Shown piece after piece: positions 56,492-64,000 of a stretch of DNA of 64,000 bases. A program made the translations under genes and the position numbers. A model generated the notes under the pieces. That model made no database searches. It had not been told where the DNA came from and saw only the letters and a list, made by a program, of their open reading frames with translations. The first letter of the stretch is position 1. Each line of letters begins with the position of its first letter. The stretch is taken from the NCBI RefSeq assembly GCF_008017535.1, contig NZ_VRUA01000004.1, positions 1 to 64,000 of the forward strand. The letters run 5' to 3'. The stretch comes from Ottowia flava (GTDB taxonomy: Bacteria > Pseudomonadota > Gammaproteobacteria > Burkholderiales > Burkholderiaceae_C).

Positions 56492-56598
56492 GTGGATTTC
56501 CTAGTAATGTCATCTGCCATGGCCAGACTGCCATGGGAGCCGCAGGCGCTTCGCGCTGCGGCGGTGGGCTTAATGGGTCGGCTGAACCGACAAACGAA

Positions 56599-57000
56599 TC
56601 AGATACGACGGCGCTTTTGCGGGCGGCAACCGTTGTGAGGAACCGGCGTCACGTCGGAGATCGAATTGATGCGGATACCCAGGGCAGCCAGTGCACGAAC
56701 GGAGGATTCGCGGCCAGGACCGGGGCCCTTGATCTCGACGTCCAGGTTCTTGATGCCCTGATCCACGGCCGCGCGGCCCGCCACTTCCGATGCCACCTGG
56801 GCAGCGAAAGGCGTCGACTTGCGCGAGCCCTTGAAGCCCTGACCGCCCGAAGAAGCCCAGGACAAAGCGTTGCCTTGGCGATCCGTGATCGTGATGATAG
56901 TGTTGTTGAACGACGCGTGCACGTGCGCAATACCGTCGGCAATGTTCTTGCGGACCTTCTTGCGAACGCGCTGAGCGGCGTTGGAGGGTGCTTTAGCCAT
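56599..57000 (-). CDS. rpsK: 30S ribosomal protein S11
   Basis: A 133-residue platform protein of the small subunit with the conserved [40 protein letters not shown] and the C-terminal [18 protein letters not shown]. It contacts the 3' end of 16S rRNA and the mRNA exit. The start is 18 bp after the rpsM stop. Confidence 0.98.
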   Translation of the reverse strand: MAKAPSNAAQRVRKKVRKNIADGIAHVHASFNNTIITITDRQGNALSWASSGGQGFKGSRKSTPFAAQVASEVAGRAAVDQGIKNLDVEIKGPGPGRESSVRALAALGIRINSISDVTPVPHNGCRPQKRRRI

Positions 57001-57018
57001 AGTTCAGCAGTTCCTTGA

Positions 57019-57384
57019 TTATTTCTTGAGCGACTGCGCTGCCTTGCGCGGACCCTTGCGGGTACGGGCGTTGGTGCGCGTGCGCTGACCGCGCATGGGT
57101 AGACCACGACGGTGGCGGAAACCACGGTAGCAACCAATGTCCATCAGGCGCTTGATGTTCATCGTGGTTTCGCGACGCAGGTCACCTTCGATGATGAAGC
57201 CGGCCAGCTGGTCACGCAGCTTTTCCTGGTCCCCATCCGTCAGGTCCTTGACCTTCTTGTCGTAAGGGATGCCGCAGGCTTCGCAAATCTTGCGAGCGCG
57301 CGAGCGACCGATGCCGAAGATCGCCGTCAGGCCGATCTCGGCGTGCTTGTGCGGCGGAATGTTGATACCAGCAATACGTGCCAT
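57019..57384 (-). CDS. rpsM: 30S ribosomal protein S13
   Basis: A 121-residue protein ([20 protein letters not shown]; tail [20 protein letters not shown] and [12 protein letters not shown]) of the 30S head that contacts the P-site tRNA and the 50S subunit. It follows rpmJ by 40 bp, with no infA gene between secY and this gene. Confidence 0.98.
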   Translation of the reverse strand: MARIAGINIPPHKHAEIGLTAIFGIGRSRARKICEACGIPYDKKVKDLTDGDQEKLRDQLAGFIIEGDLRRETTMNIKRLMDIGCYRGFRHRRGLPMRGQRTRTNARTRKGPRKAAQSLKK

Positions 57385-57424
57385 GTGCTCTTATCCTATT
57401 AACGTTCGTGCGGGCAACGCGCGC

Positions 57425-57538
57425 TCAACCTTGGCGCTGCTTGTGGCGCGGGTCGGTGCAGATCACGCGCACCACGCCTTTGCGGCGGATGATCTTGCAG
57501 TTGCGGCAAATCTTCTTGACCGAAGCTGAAACTCTCAT
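57425..57538 (-). CDS. rpmJ: 50S ribosomal protein L36
   Basis: A 37-residue protein ([20 protein letters not shown], then [17 protein letters not shown]). The cysteines and histidine (CxxC, then C and H) form the zinc-binding version of L36. It lies 76 bp after secY on the same strand and is too short for many gene finders. Confidence 0.96.
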   Translation of the reverse strand: MRVSASVKKICRNCKIIRRKGVVRVICTDPRHKQRQG

Positions 57539-57614
57539 TTCACTCTCCTAAAACTTTCCCGGACATTGGGCTTGATCGCCCGTACCCGTCTTTTCCTTGA
57601 CTGTGTCGGTCGGG

Positions 57615-58934
57615 TCAACCCGGCAACGACGTTTTGAAATTGGCCTTCTTGAGCAGCGAGTCGTACTGCTGGCTCATCATGTAGTTCTGCACCTGAGCCA
57701 TGAAGTCCATGGTCACCACCACCAAAATCAGCAACGAGGTCCCACCGAAATAGAACGGTACGTTGTAGCGCAGGATCAGGAACTCTGGCAGCAGGCAAAC
57801 TGCAGTGATGTAGATCGCACCTGCCAGCGTCAGACGCATCAGGATCTTGTCGATGTACTTGGCCGTCTGGTCACCCGGACGGATACCCGGAATGAACGCA
57901 CCGCTCTTCTTCAGGTTGTCTGCTGTTTCGCGGCTGTTGAACACAAGCGCGGTGTAGAAGAAGCAGAAGAAGATGATCGCGGTGGCGTACAGCAGCACGT
58001 AGATCGGTTGACCCGGGGTCAGGGCCGAAGCCATGTCCTTGAGCCAGCGCATCGAATCACCTGCGCTGAACCAACCCACCACCGTCGCCGGCAACAGAAT
58101 GATCGACGACGCAAAGATCGGCGGGATCACGCCAGCCATATTCAGCTTCAAGGGCAAGTGCGAGGATTGTCCGCCATACACCTTGTTGCCGACCTGTCGC
58201 CGTGCGTAATTGACCAATATCTTGCGTTGACCACGTTCGACGAACACGACGAAGTAGGTCACGGCCACCACCAGAACGACGATGAACAGTGCCACGATGA
58301 TGCTCATCGCGCCGGTGCGCACCAGTTCCAGCAATCCACCAATCGCATTCGGCAGGCCAGCTGCGATACCCGCGAAGATCAGGATCGAGATACCGTTGCC
58401 CAGACCGCGCTCGGTGATCTGCTCACCCAGCCACATCAGGAACATCGTGCCAGCGGTCAGACTGACCACCGCAGTGAGGCGGAAACCCCAACCCGGGCTG
58501 ATGACCAACCCTTGCTGAGCTTCCAGCGCAACCGCAATGCCGAAAGACTGAAACAGCGCCAACGCCAGCGTACCGTAACGGGTGTACTGGGTGATCTTGC
58601 GACGACCGGCCTCACCTTCCTTCTTCAATTGCTCGAAGGTAGGCACGACGTAGGTCATCAACTGCATGATGATCGATGCCGAGATGTACGGCATGATCCC
58701 CAGTGCAAACACTGTGAAGCGAGACAGCGCGCCACCCGAGAACATGTTGAACAGGTTCAGAATGCCACCTTGCTGGCCCTGGAACAGCTGGCGAAGCTGA
58801 TCCGGGTTGATGCCTGGCACGGGGATATGCGCACCGATCCGGTACACCACCAACGCGAGCAGCAGGAACACCAGCCGGCGACGCAGGTCGCCGTACTTCC
58901 CGGTCTTCGCGATTTGCGTTGCGCTCGTGGCCAC
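57615..58934 (-). CDS. secY: Protein translocase subunit SecY
   Basis: A 439-residue channel protein with ten membrane helices, the core of the SecYEG pore for protein export and membrane insertion. The N-terminal [25 protein letters not shown], given here in outline (residues 19-43), the plug region with [20 protein letters not shown], and the cytoplasmic loop with [20 protein letters not shown] are all standard. It follows rplO by 56 bp and precedes rpmJ. Confidence 0.98.
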   Translation of the reverse strand: MATSATQIAKTGKYGDLRRRLVFLLLALVVYRIGAHIPVPGINPDQLRQLFQGQQGGILNLFNMFSGGALSRFTVFALGIMPYISASIIMQLMTYVVPTFEQLKKEGEAGRRKITQYTRYGTLALALFQSFGIAVALEAQQGLVISPGWGFRLTAVVSLTAGTMFLMWLGEQITERGLGNGISILIFAGIAAGLPNAIGGLLELVRTGAMSIIVALFIVVLVVAVTYFVVFVERGQRKILVNYARRQVGNKVYGGQSSHLPLKLNMAGVIPPIFASSIILLPATVVGWFSAGDSMRWLKDMASALTPGQPIYVLLYATAIIFFCFFYTALVFNSRETADNLKKSGAFIPGIRPGDQTAKYIDKILMRLTLAGAIYITAVCLLPEFLILRYNVPFYFGGTSLLILVVVTMDFMAQVQNYMMSQQYDSLLKKANFKTSLPG

Positions 58935-58990
58935 TACTCGATCACCTTAAGTTCAAGACAGCTGAGAAAGCCCAAAGTGCTGGTCGCCGA

Positions 58991-59422
58991 TCAGGCCAGC
59001 GAGCCGCCGGCCGCTTCGATCGCCGCCTTGGCACCCGCGGTGGCGCCCACGCCCGTCAGTTTGACAGCGCGCTTGAGCTCACCCGACTTGATGACCTTAA
59101 CGACTTTGGCGATTTCACGGACCAGGCCGGACTTTTTCAGTGCCAGCACGTCGATCTCGGTGATGTCGAGGCGGTCGAGGTCCGACAGCGTCACTTCGGC
59201 GTTGTATTTCAGCAAAGCGGATTTGAAGCCACGCTTGGGCAGACGGCGCTGCAGGGGCATCTGGCCGCCTTCAAAGCCGACCTTATGATAGCCACCGGCA
59301 CGCGATTTCTGGCCTTTGTGGCCACGACCGGCGGTTTTACCCAGACCGGAGCCGATGCCGCGACCGACGCGACGGCGCGGACGCTTCGAGCCTTCGCCCG
59401 GCTTGATGGTATTGAGTTCCAT
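58991..59422 (-). CDS. rplO: 50S ribosomal protein L15
   Basis: A 143-residue protein with the Gly/Arg-rich extended N-terminus ([40 protein letters not shown]) that threads into 23S rRNA, and a globular C-terminal part. It is followed by secY, as in nearly all bacteria. The gap to rpmD is 11 bp. Confidence 0.98.
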   Translation of the reverse strand: MELNTIKPGEGSKRPRRRVGRGIGSGLGKTAGRGHKGQKSRAGGYHKVGFEGGQMPLQRRLPKRGFKSALLKYNAEVTLSDLDRLDITEIDVLALKKSGLVREIAKVVKVIKSGELKRAVKLTGVGATAGAKAAIEAAGGSLA

Positions 59423-59433
59423 GATCCGATTCC

Positions 59434-59619
59434 TCAGACGATCTTGACCAGGTAGTCAATCTTGTTGATCATGCCGCGCACTGCCGGGGTGTCCTGCAGC
59501 TCGCTCACGCTGTTCAGCTTGCGCAGGCCCAGGCCGCGCACGGTGGCGCGGTGGGACTCTTTGCAGCCGATCGGGCTGCGCACGAGCTGAACCTTGATGG
59601 TTTTCTGTTCGGTTGCCAT
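59434..59619 (-). CDS. rpmD: 50S ribosomal protein L30
   Basis: A 61-residue protein ([40 protein letters not shown]) of the large subunit. It lies between rpsE and rplO with gaps of 14 and 11 bp. The length is normal. Confidence 0.97.
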   Translation of the reverse strand: MATEQKTIKVQLVRSPIGCKESHRATVRGLGLRKLNSVSELQDTPAVRGMINKIDYLVKIV

Positions 59620-59633
59620 GACGAGACTCCGGA

Positions 59634-60155
59634 TCAGGCGGTGAAGATGTCTTCGACCGACTTGCCGCGCTTGGCCGCCACCTCAGCGGGGGTCGTGCTG
59701 TTGCGCAGGGCATCCAGCGTGGCGCGAACCATGTTGTAGGGATTCGACGTGCCGTGGCTCTTGGCCACGATGTCGGTGATGCCCAGCACTTCGAAGACGG
59801 CGCGCATCGGGCCGCCGGCAATGATGCCGGTACCGCGAGGGGCAGGGGCCATCATGACGCGAGCGGCACCGTGGTGACCGGTCACGTCGTGGTGGATCGT
59901 GCCGTCCTTCAACGACACCTTCAGCATGTTGCGGCGGGCCTCTTCCATGGCCTTCTGCACGGCAGCCGGCACTTCCTTGGATTTACCCTTGCCCATGCCC
60001 ACGCGGCCATCACCGTCGCCGACCACGGTCAGTGCAGCGAAGCCGAGGATACGGCCGCCCTTCACCACCTTGGTCACGCGGTTCACCGCGATCATCTTCT
60101 CGCGCAGGCCGTCCTCGGGACCATCACCCTGCGTCTTAGCGTGAAACTTTGCCAT
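59634..60155 (-). CDS. rpsE: 30S ribosomal protein S5
   Basis: A 173-residue protein with the double-stranded-RNA-binding N-terminal domain ([40 protein letters not shown]) and the C-terminal [20 protein letters not shown]. It takes part in translational accuracy and mRNA unwinding at the entry site. Gaps to rplR and rpmD are 17 and 14 bp. Confidence 0.98.
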   Translation of the reverse strand: MAKFHAKTQGDGPEDGLREKMIAVNRVTKVVKGGRILGFAALTVVGDGDGRVGMGKGKSKEVPAAVQKAMEEARRNMLKVSLKDGTIHHDVTGHHGAARVMMAPAPRGTGIIAGGPMRAVFEVLGITDIVAKSHGTSNPYNMVRATLDALRNSTTPAEVAAKRGKSVEDIFTA

Positions 60156-60172
60156 TTTTCTGTCCTGCCGTC

Positions 60173-60538
60173 TTAGAACTGCAGACCCGCTTCGCGGGCT
60201 GCTTCGGCGAGCGCCTTGACGCGGCCGTGGTATGCAAAACCTGCACGGTCGAAGGCCACCTTTTCCACGCCGGCGGCTTTCGCGCGCTCAGCGATGCGCT
60301 TGCCGATGGCTTCGGCGGCAGCCACGTTGCCACCCTTGCCTGCGGCGCCGAGCGACTTACGCATCTCGGCTTCGGCGGTGGAGGCACTGGCCAGCACCTT
60401 GGTGCCGTCTTCGGACACCACGGTGGCGTAGATGTGCAGGTTAGTGCGGTTCACGGAGAGACGCGCCACGCCTTTGTCGGCGATGCGGATGCGCGTCTGA
60501 CGTGCACGACGAAGACGCTGCGCTTTCTTGGTCAACAT
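60173..60538 (-). CDS. rplR: 50S ribosomal protein L18
   Basis: A 121-residue 5S-rRNA-binding protein ([39 protein letters not shown], and [20 protein letters not shown]). It lies between rplF and rpsE. Confidence 0.98.
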   Translation of the reverse strand: MLTKKAQRLRRARQTRIRIADKGVARLSVNRTNLHIYATVVSEDGTKVLASASTAEAEMRKSLGAAGKGGNVAAAEAIGKRIAERAKAAGVEKVAFDRAGFAYHGRVKALAEAAREAGLQF

Positions 60539-60549
60539 GATGCAGGTCC

Positions 60550-61083
60550 TTATTTCTTCTTGGTTTCCTTGATGACGACGCGTTCGTCGGCATACCGGAT
60601 GCCCTTGCCCTTGTAGGGCTCGGGCGGACGCACTTCGCGCACCTTGGCGGCCACCTGGCCCACGCTCTGGCGGTCAGCGCCCTTGATGATGATTTCAGTC
60701 GGCGACGGGGTCGCAACGCTGATGCCGGCAGGCATCTCGAAGTTCACCGGGTGCGAAAAACCAATGGCCAGGTTCAGCTTGTTGCCCTGGGCCTGGGCAC
60801 GGAAGCCCACGCCGACGAGGGTCAGCTTCTTCTCGAAGCCTTTGCTGACGCCGACCACCATGTTGTTCACCATTTGGCGCATGGTGCCGCTCATGGCGTT
60901 GGCTTCGCGGGACTCGTCGACCGGCACGAACGACAGCTTGCCGTTGTCCGAGGTTATCTTGACCAGCGGGTTGGGGGTCAGCTTCAGCTCACCACCCGTG
61001 CCTTTGACCGTGATCAGATTGTCTTTTAGCTGGACATCGACGCCAGTCGGCACCGACACGCCCATTTTTGCGATACGTGACAT
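60550..61083 (-). CDS. rplF: 50S ribosomal protein L6
   Basis: A 177-residue protein with two related RNA-binding domains and the conserved C-terminal signature [14 protein letters not shown]. It sits near the factor-binding site of the large subunit. It follows rpsH by 12 bp and precedes rplR by 11 bp. Confidence 0.98.
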   Translation of the reverse strand: MSRIAKMGVSVPTGVDVQLKDNLITVKGTGGELKLTPNPLVKITSDNGKLSFVPVDESREANAMSGTMRQMVNNMVVGVSKGFEKKLTLVGVGFRAQAQGNKLNLAIGFSHPVNFEMPAGISVATPSPTEIIIKGADRQSVGQVAAKVREVRPPEPYKGKGIRYADERVVIKETKKK

Positions 61084-61095
61084 CTGTGCTTCTCC

Positions 61096-61491
61096 TTAGG
61101 CCACGTAGCACAGCACTTCGCCACCGACACCGGTAGCGCGGGCCTTGCGGTCGGTCATCACGCCTTTCGGGGTAGTGACGATGGCCACGCCCAGGCCGTT
61201 CATGACCTGGGGAATCGAAGTGCTGCCTTTGTAGACACGCAGGCCAGGGCGGCTGACGCGTTCGATACGCTCGATGACCGGACGGCCAGCGTAGTACTTC
61301 AGCGCGATTTGGAGTTCGGACTTGCCGCCGTCGGACTTGACTTCAAAGCCGTCGATGTACCCTTCGTCCTTCAGGACCTGGGCAATCGCCACCTTGACTT
61401 TGGAGGACGGCACCGACACCGTCTGCTTGGCCACCATCTGCGCGTTGCGGATGCGGGTCAACAGGTCGGCAATGGGATCACTCATGCTCAT
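61096..61491 (-). CDS. rpsH: 30S ribosomal protein S8
   Basis: A 131-residue 16S-rRNA-binding protein ([20 protein letters not shown]; signature [20 protein letters not shown]). In E. coli S8 represses the spc operon through an mRNA site near rplE; whether the same site exists here was not determined. The gap to rpsN is 18 bp. Confidence 0.97.
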   Translation of the reverse strand: MSMSDPIADLLTRIRNAQMVAKQTVSVPSSKVKVAIAQVLKDEGYIDGFEVKSDGGKSELQIALKYYAGRPVIERIERVSRPGLRVYKGSTSIPQVMNGLGVAIVTTPKGVMTDRKARATGVGGEVLCYVA

Positions 61492-61509
61492 GTTGTTCTC
61501 TCCTGCCGA

Positions 61510-61815
61510 TTACCAGCTGGCTTTGGTCACGCCCGGAATCTGGCCTTCGAAGGCGAGTTCACGGATCTTGGCGCGGCCGAGACCAAATTGGCGGAAGGTG
61601 CCACGCGGGCGACCGGTCATTTCGCAACGGTTGCGCTGACGGGTCGGGTTGGCGTTGCGGGGGAGCTTTTGCAATCCCAGACGAGCCTGCGCGCGCTCTT
61701 CGTCGCTGCGCTTGACATCATTGGCGATGGCCTTCAGCTCGGCGTGCTTTTGGGCGTACTTGGCGACGAGTTTCTCGCGCTTGAGTTCGCGTTCGATCAA
61801 AGCTACTTTTGCCAC
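61510..61815 (-). CDS. rpsN: 30S ribosomal protein S14 (long, zinc-free form)
   Basis: A 101-residue S14 of the zinc-free type: it has a single cysteine ([19 protein letters not shown]) in place of the CxxC pairs of the 61-residue form. The C-terminal [20 protein letters not shown] contacts 16S rRNA in the head. It lies between rplE and rpsH. Confidence 0.97.
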   Translation of the reverse strand: MAKVALIERELKREKLVAKYAQKHAELKAIANDVKRSDEERAQARLGLQKLPRNANPTRQRNRCEMTGRPRGTFRQFGLGRAKIRELAFEGQIPGVTKASW

Positions 61816-61824
61816 GTCGTTACC

Positions 61825-62364
61825 TTAGTTCTTGAACGGGAAACGGAAGGCCGACAGCAGCGCTTTGGCTTCGTCGTCGGTCTTGGCCGTCGTGGTGATG
61901 CTGATATTCAGGCCGCGCAGCGCATCCACCTTGTCGTACTCGATCTCAGGGAAGATGATCTGCTCTTTGACGCCCACGTTGTAGTTGCCGCGACCGTCGA
62001 ACGAACGACCCGAAATACCGCGGAAGTCACGCACACGGGGCAGCGCCACGGTGACGAAACGGTCCAGGAATTCGTACATGCGAACGCCACGCAGCGTCAC
62101 CATCGTGCCGATGGGCTGCTCTTCGCGGATCTTGAAACCGGCGATGGCTTTCTTGGCCTTGGTAACCACGGGCTTCTGGCCGGCGATCTTGGTCAGGTCG
62201 GCGACGGCGTTGTCCATCACCTTCTTGTCCGCCACAGCCTCGCTCACACCCATGTTGAGCGTGATCTTGGTGATGCGCGGCACCTCCATGGGCGACTTGT
62301 AGCCGAACTTCTTGATCAGTTCGGGCGCCACTTTTTCACGGTAGAGTTTTTGCAGTCGTGCCAT
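61825..62364 (-). CDS. rplE: 50S ribosomal protein L5
   Basis: A 179-residue 5S-rRNA-binding protein ([60 protein letters not shown]) of the central protuberance, touching the P-site tRNA. It follows rplX by 10 bp. Confidence 0.98.
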   Translation of the reverse strand: MARLQKLYREKVAPELIKKFGYKSPMEVPRITKITLNMGVSEAVADKKVMDNAVADLTKIAGQKPVVTKAKKAIAGFKIREEQPIGTMVTLRGVRMYEFLDRFVTVALPRVRDFRGISGRSFDGRGNYNVGVKEQIIFPEIEYDKVDALRGLNISITTTAKTDDEAKALLSAFRFPFKN

Positions 62365-62374
62365 TTTTTTAACC

Positions 62375-62695
62375 TCACGCCGCCTTGATTTCGTCGCCGC
62401 TGGACTTGAACACGCGCACGCGGGTTCCGTCTTGCAGGGTCTTGACGCCGACGCGGTCAGCTTTGCCAGTGGCCTTGTTGTAGATGGCCACGTTGGACTG
62501 ATGGATCGGCATGGCTTTTTCGATGATGCCGCCGGTCACGCCCTTCATGGGGTTCGGCTTGGCATGCTTCTTGACCATGTTGACGCCGTCCACCAGGACG
62601 CGCTCTTCGCACACGCGCATCGACACGGTGCCACGCTTGCCCTTGTCGCGACCGGTCAACACGATGACCTCGTCGCCCTTGCGAATCTTGTTCAT
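62375..62695 (-). CDS. rplX: 50S ribosomal protein L24
   Basis: A 106-residue assembly-initiator protein with a KOW motif ([20 protein letters not shown]) that binds the 5' end of 23S rRNA. It follows rplN by 12 bp. Confidence 0.98.
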   Translation of the reverse strand: MNKIRKGDEVIVLTGRDKGKRGTVSMRVCEERVLVDGVNMVKKHAKPNPMKGVTGGIIEKAMPIHQSNVAIYNKATGKADRVGVKTLQDGTRVRVFKSSGDEIKAA

Positions 62696-62707
62696 GACGC
62701 GCTTTCC

Positions 62708-63076
62708 TTACAGGACTTCAGGGGCCAGCGACACGATCTTCATGAACCGCTCGGAGCGCAGTTCGCGCGTCACCGGGCCAAAGATGCGGGTGCCGATCGG
62801 CTCCAACTTGCTGTTGAGAAGAACGGCGGCGTTGCCGTCGAACTTGATGAGCGAGCCATCGCCACGGCGGATGCCTTTGGCGGTACGGACCACCACGGCG
62901 CTGTAAATCTCGCCTTTCTTGACGCGACCGCGCGGAGCGGCTTCTTTCACGCTCACCTTGATGATGTCGCCAACGCTCGCATAGCGGCGCTTGGAGCCAC
63001 CCAGCACCTTGATGCACTGGACGGACTTGGCGCCGGTGTTATCGGCCACCTCGAGTCGAGATTCAGTCTGGATCAT
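62708..63076 (-). CDS. rplN: 50S ribosomal protein L14
   Basis: A 122-residue protein starting [20 protein letters not shown] at ATG 63076; the longer open frame upstream overlaps the end of glpD in another frame and is not part of it. L14 lies at the subunit interface ([20 protein letters not shown]). It is the first gene of the ribosomal unit here: rpsQ, which precedes rplN in many bacteria, is absent. A 196-bp gap separates it from glpD and should hold the promoter. Confidence 0.97.
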   Translation of the reverse strand: MIQTESRLEVADNTGAKSVQCIKVLGGSKRRYASVGDIIKVSVKEAAPRGRVKKGEIYSAVVVRTAKGIRRGDGSLIKFDGNAAVLLNSKLEPIGTRIFGPVTRELRSERFMKIVSLAPEVL

Positions 63077-63272
63077 TTCAAATGTTTCCCAACTTGCACC
63101 CAACAAAACGGCCGCTTGAAAAAACGGCGCAGCGCCTTGCTGGATCAGTCTTGGGCCCGCCGCCGAAAAAGCTTGTGCACCGACTGCTGTCAGCGCGCTC
63201 CCGGCGATTGGGGCAGATTTTTCCACCCAGATTGGGTGAAGCCCGCCATTGTGGCAGCTTGAAATGGCGATG

Positions 63273-64000
63273 TCAAGCGCTGCCGTCGATTGATTGTGCA
63301 CCCGGCGCCGCGTAGGCGGCCGCCAGCGCCTGGAAGGCGGCCAGTTGCATGCCTTCGTCCGGCCCCGCCATGCCCAATTCTTCCCGCAGCAACGCGGCAA
63401 CGGCCGGTGCGGCGGCCGCGGCCTGGGCCGCGTCCAAAAACAACTGGCGTGAGCGGCGCGCCAGCACGTCTTCCACCGTGCGCGCGTATTCGTGCCGCAC
63501 GGCAAAACGCACCATGGCTTCGCTCAGGCCGGGCGCCAGCCAGCGCTCGGCGCCCGGCAGGGCGTTGACCTGCTCGGCCTCACTGCCGTACAGGTGCAGC
63601 CCAGGCGCCTGGCTGAGCGACACGCGCTGCGCGCCCGCGGGGCCACCGGCGCCAACCAGGTGCAGCCCCGCCGTGGCGCACGGCCCACGCGGCAGCAGTA
63701 CGCCGGCCTGCGTACAACGCGCCAGCACGTCGGCCGCCATGGCGCGGTAGGTGGTCCATTTGCCGCCGGTCACGCTGACCATGCCCGAGCGCGCGACGAC
63801 CACCGTGTGTTCGCGACTGATCCCCGCCGTGCCGCCCTCTTCTCCCCCTGGCTTGACCAGCGGGCGCAGGCCGGCCCAGCAGCTCTTGATGTCGGCGCGA
63901 GTGGGTGCTCGCTTTAAATAGTTGCCGGCTTCGCGCAGGATGAAGTCCAGCTCCGGCTCGGTCGCGCCGGGCTCCAGCGGCAGGTCGCTGCGCGGGGTGT
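63273..64000 (-). CDS. glpD: Aerobic glycerol-3-phosphate dehydrogenase, C-terminal part (gene continues beyond the window)
   Basis: About 242 residues of a FAD-dependent dehydrogenase that oxidises glycerol 3-phosphate to dihydroxyacetone phosphate at the inner membrane and feeds electrons to quinone. Recognised from [13 protein letters not shown], the segment with [20 protein letters not shown] and [15 protein letters not shown], and the C-terminal domain with [20 protein letters not shown], all characteristic of GlpD. The N-terminal FAD-binding part lies past 64000. It is transcribed toward rplN on the same strand. Confidence 0.9.
   Translation of the reverse strand, partial: TPRSDLPLEPGATEPELDFILREAGNYLKRAPTRADIKSCWAGLRPLVKPGGEEGGTAGISREHTVVVARSGMVSVTGGKWTTYRAMAADVLARCTQAGVLLPRGPCATAGLHLVGAGGPAGAQRVSLSQAPGLHLYGSEAEQVNALPGAERWLAPGLSEAMVRFAVRHEYARTVEDVLARRSRQLFLDAAQAAAAAPAVAALLREELGMAGPDEGMQLAAFQALAAAYAAPGAQSIDGSA

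Noticed and set aside
62708-63505. A longer rplN frame of 265 residues
   Set aside because: L14 homology begins exactly at ATG 63076; the upstream part overlaps the end of glpD in another frame.

Overview
The window comes from a GC-rich betaproteobacterial chromosome, most likely a member of the Comamonadaceae (Burkholderiales). I infer this from the leucine-degradation gene set, the double-length UvrA-like protein, the order of the ribosomal genes, and two families of short dispersed repeats that I associate with that family. The assignment rests on protein content and gene order; no search was run. Most of the window is ordinary chromosome. The clearest mobile DNA is the tail of an IS481-like transposase at the left edge, which cuts short a DUF1566 gene.

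Layout. 1-2.4 kb: IS tail, a truncated and an intact DUF1566 gene, and a LuxR-type regulator with an apparent frameshift. 2.4-5.6 kb: glutamate/aspartate ABC transporter gltIJKL (minus strand), with a strong hairpin after gltI. 5.7-9.6 kb: an Atm1-like ABC exporter diverging from a YciA-type thioesterase, a HAD phosphatase and a RidA-like lipoprotein. 9.6-17.3 kb: a tandem-duplicated UvrA of about 1959 residues and an MHS-family transporter. 18-20 kb: small genes (DsbA-like isomerase, DUF1289, YbaK, DUF2799). 20.2-32.9 kb: a leucine/isovalerate catabolic (liu) cluster (HMG-CoA lyase, both methylcrotonyl-CoA carboxylase subunits, methylglutaconyl-CoA hydratase, an acyl-CoA synthetase). It is interrupted by a phosphoesterase/kinase pair on the opposite strand and by several small genes, and an AraC-type regulator diverges from its upstream end. 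34-49.5 kb: amidase, acyl-CoA dehydrogenase, thioesterase, a Pat-like acyltransferase, phosphoesterase, CoA-binding protein, O-acetylhomoserine sulfhydrylase, stress-type small proteins, hemE and priA. 49.5-54 kb: AEC transporter, CHI-like protein, Rep/UvrD helicase, lipoprotein. 54.1-63.1 kb: initiator tRNA and the spc/alpha ribosomal operon (rplN to rplQ with secY and rpoA), all minus strand. The right edge holds the 3' part of glpD.

The most interesting signal is not a gene. A short repeat of about 50-65 bp (called family A here; core close to TAGCTGCTTGCGCAGATGG) occurs about 16 times in 64 kb. Most copies are intergenic, but several lie in frame inside conserved proteins: three in the UvrA-like gene, one in hemE, one in a HAD phosphatase, probably one in rep, and one at the start of a DUF1289 gene. 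One copy ends at the start codon of the O-acetylhomoserine sulfhydrylase gene, and one lies between rpoA and rplQ. A second repeat (family B, two copies of roughly 170-190 bp) begins at or just after the stop codon of two catabolic genes. It holds a 36-nt hairpin whose loop is identical in both copies while four stem pairs have changed in a compensatory way, so the structure appears to be what is conserved.
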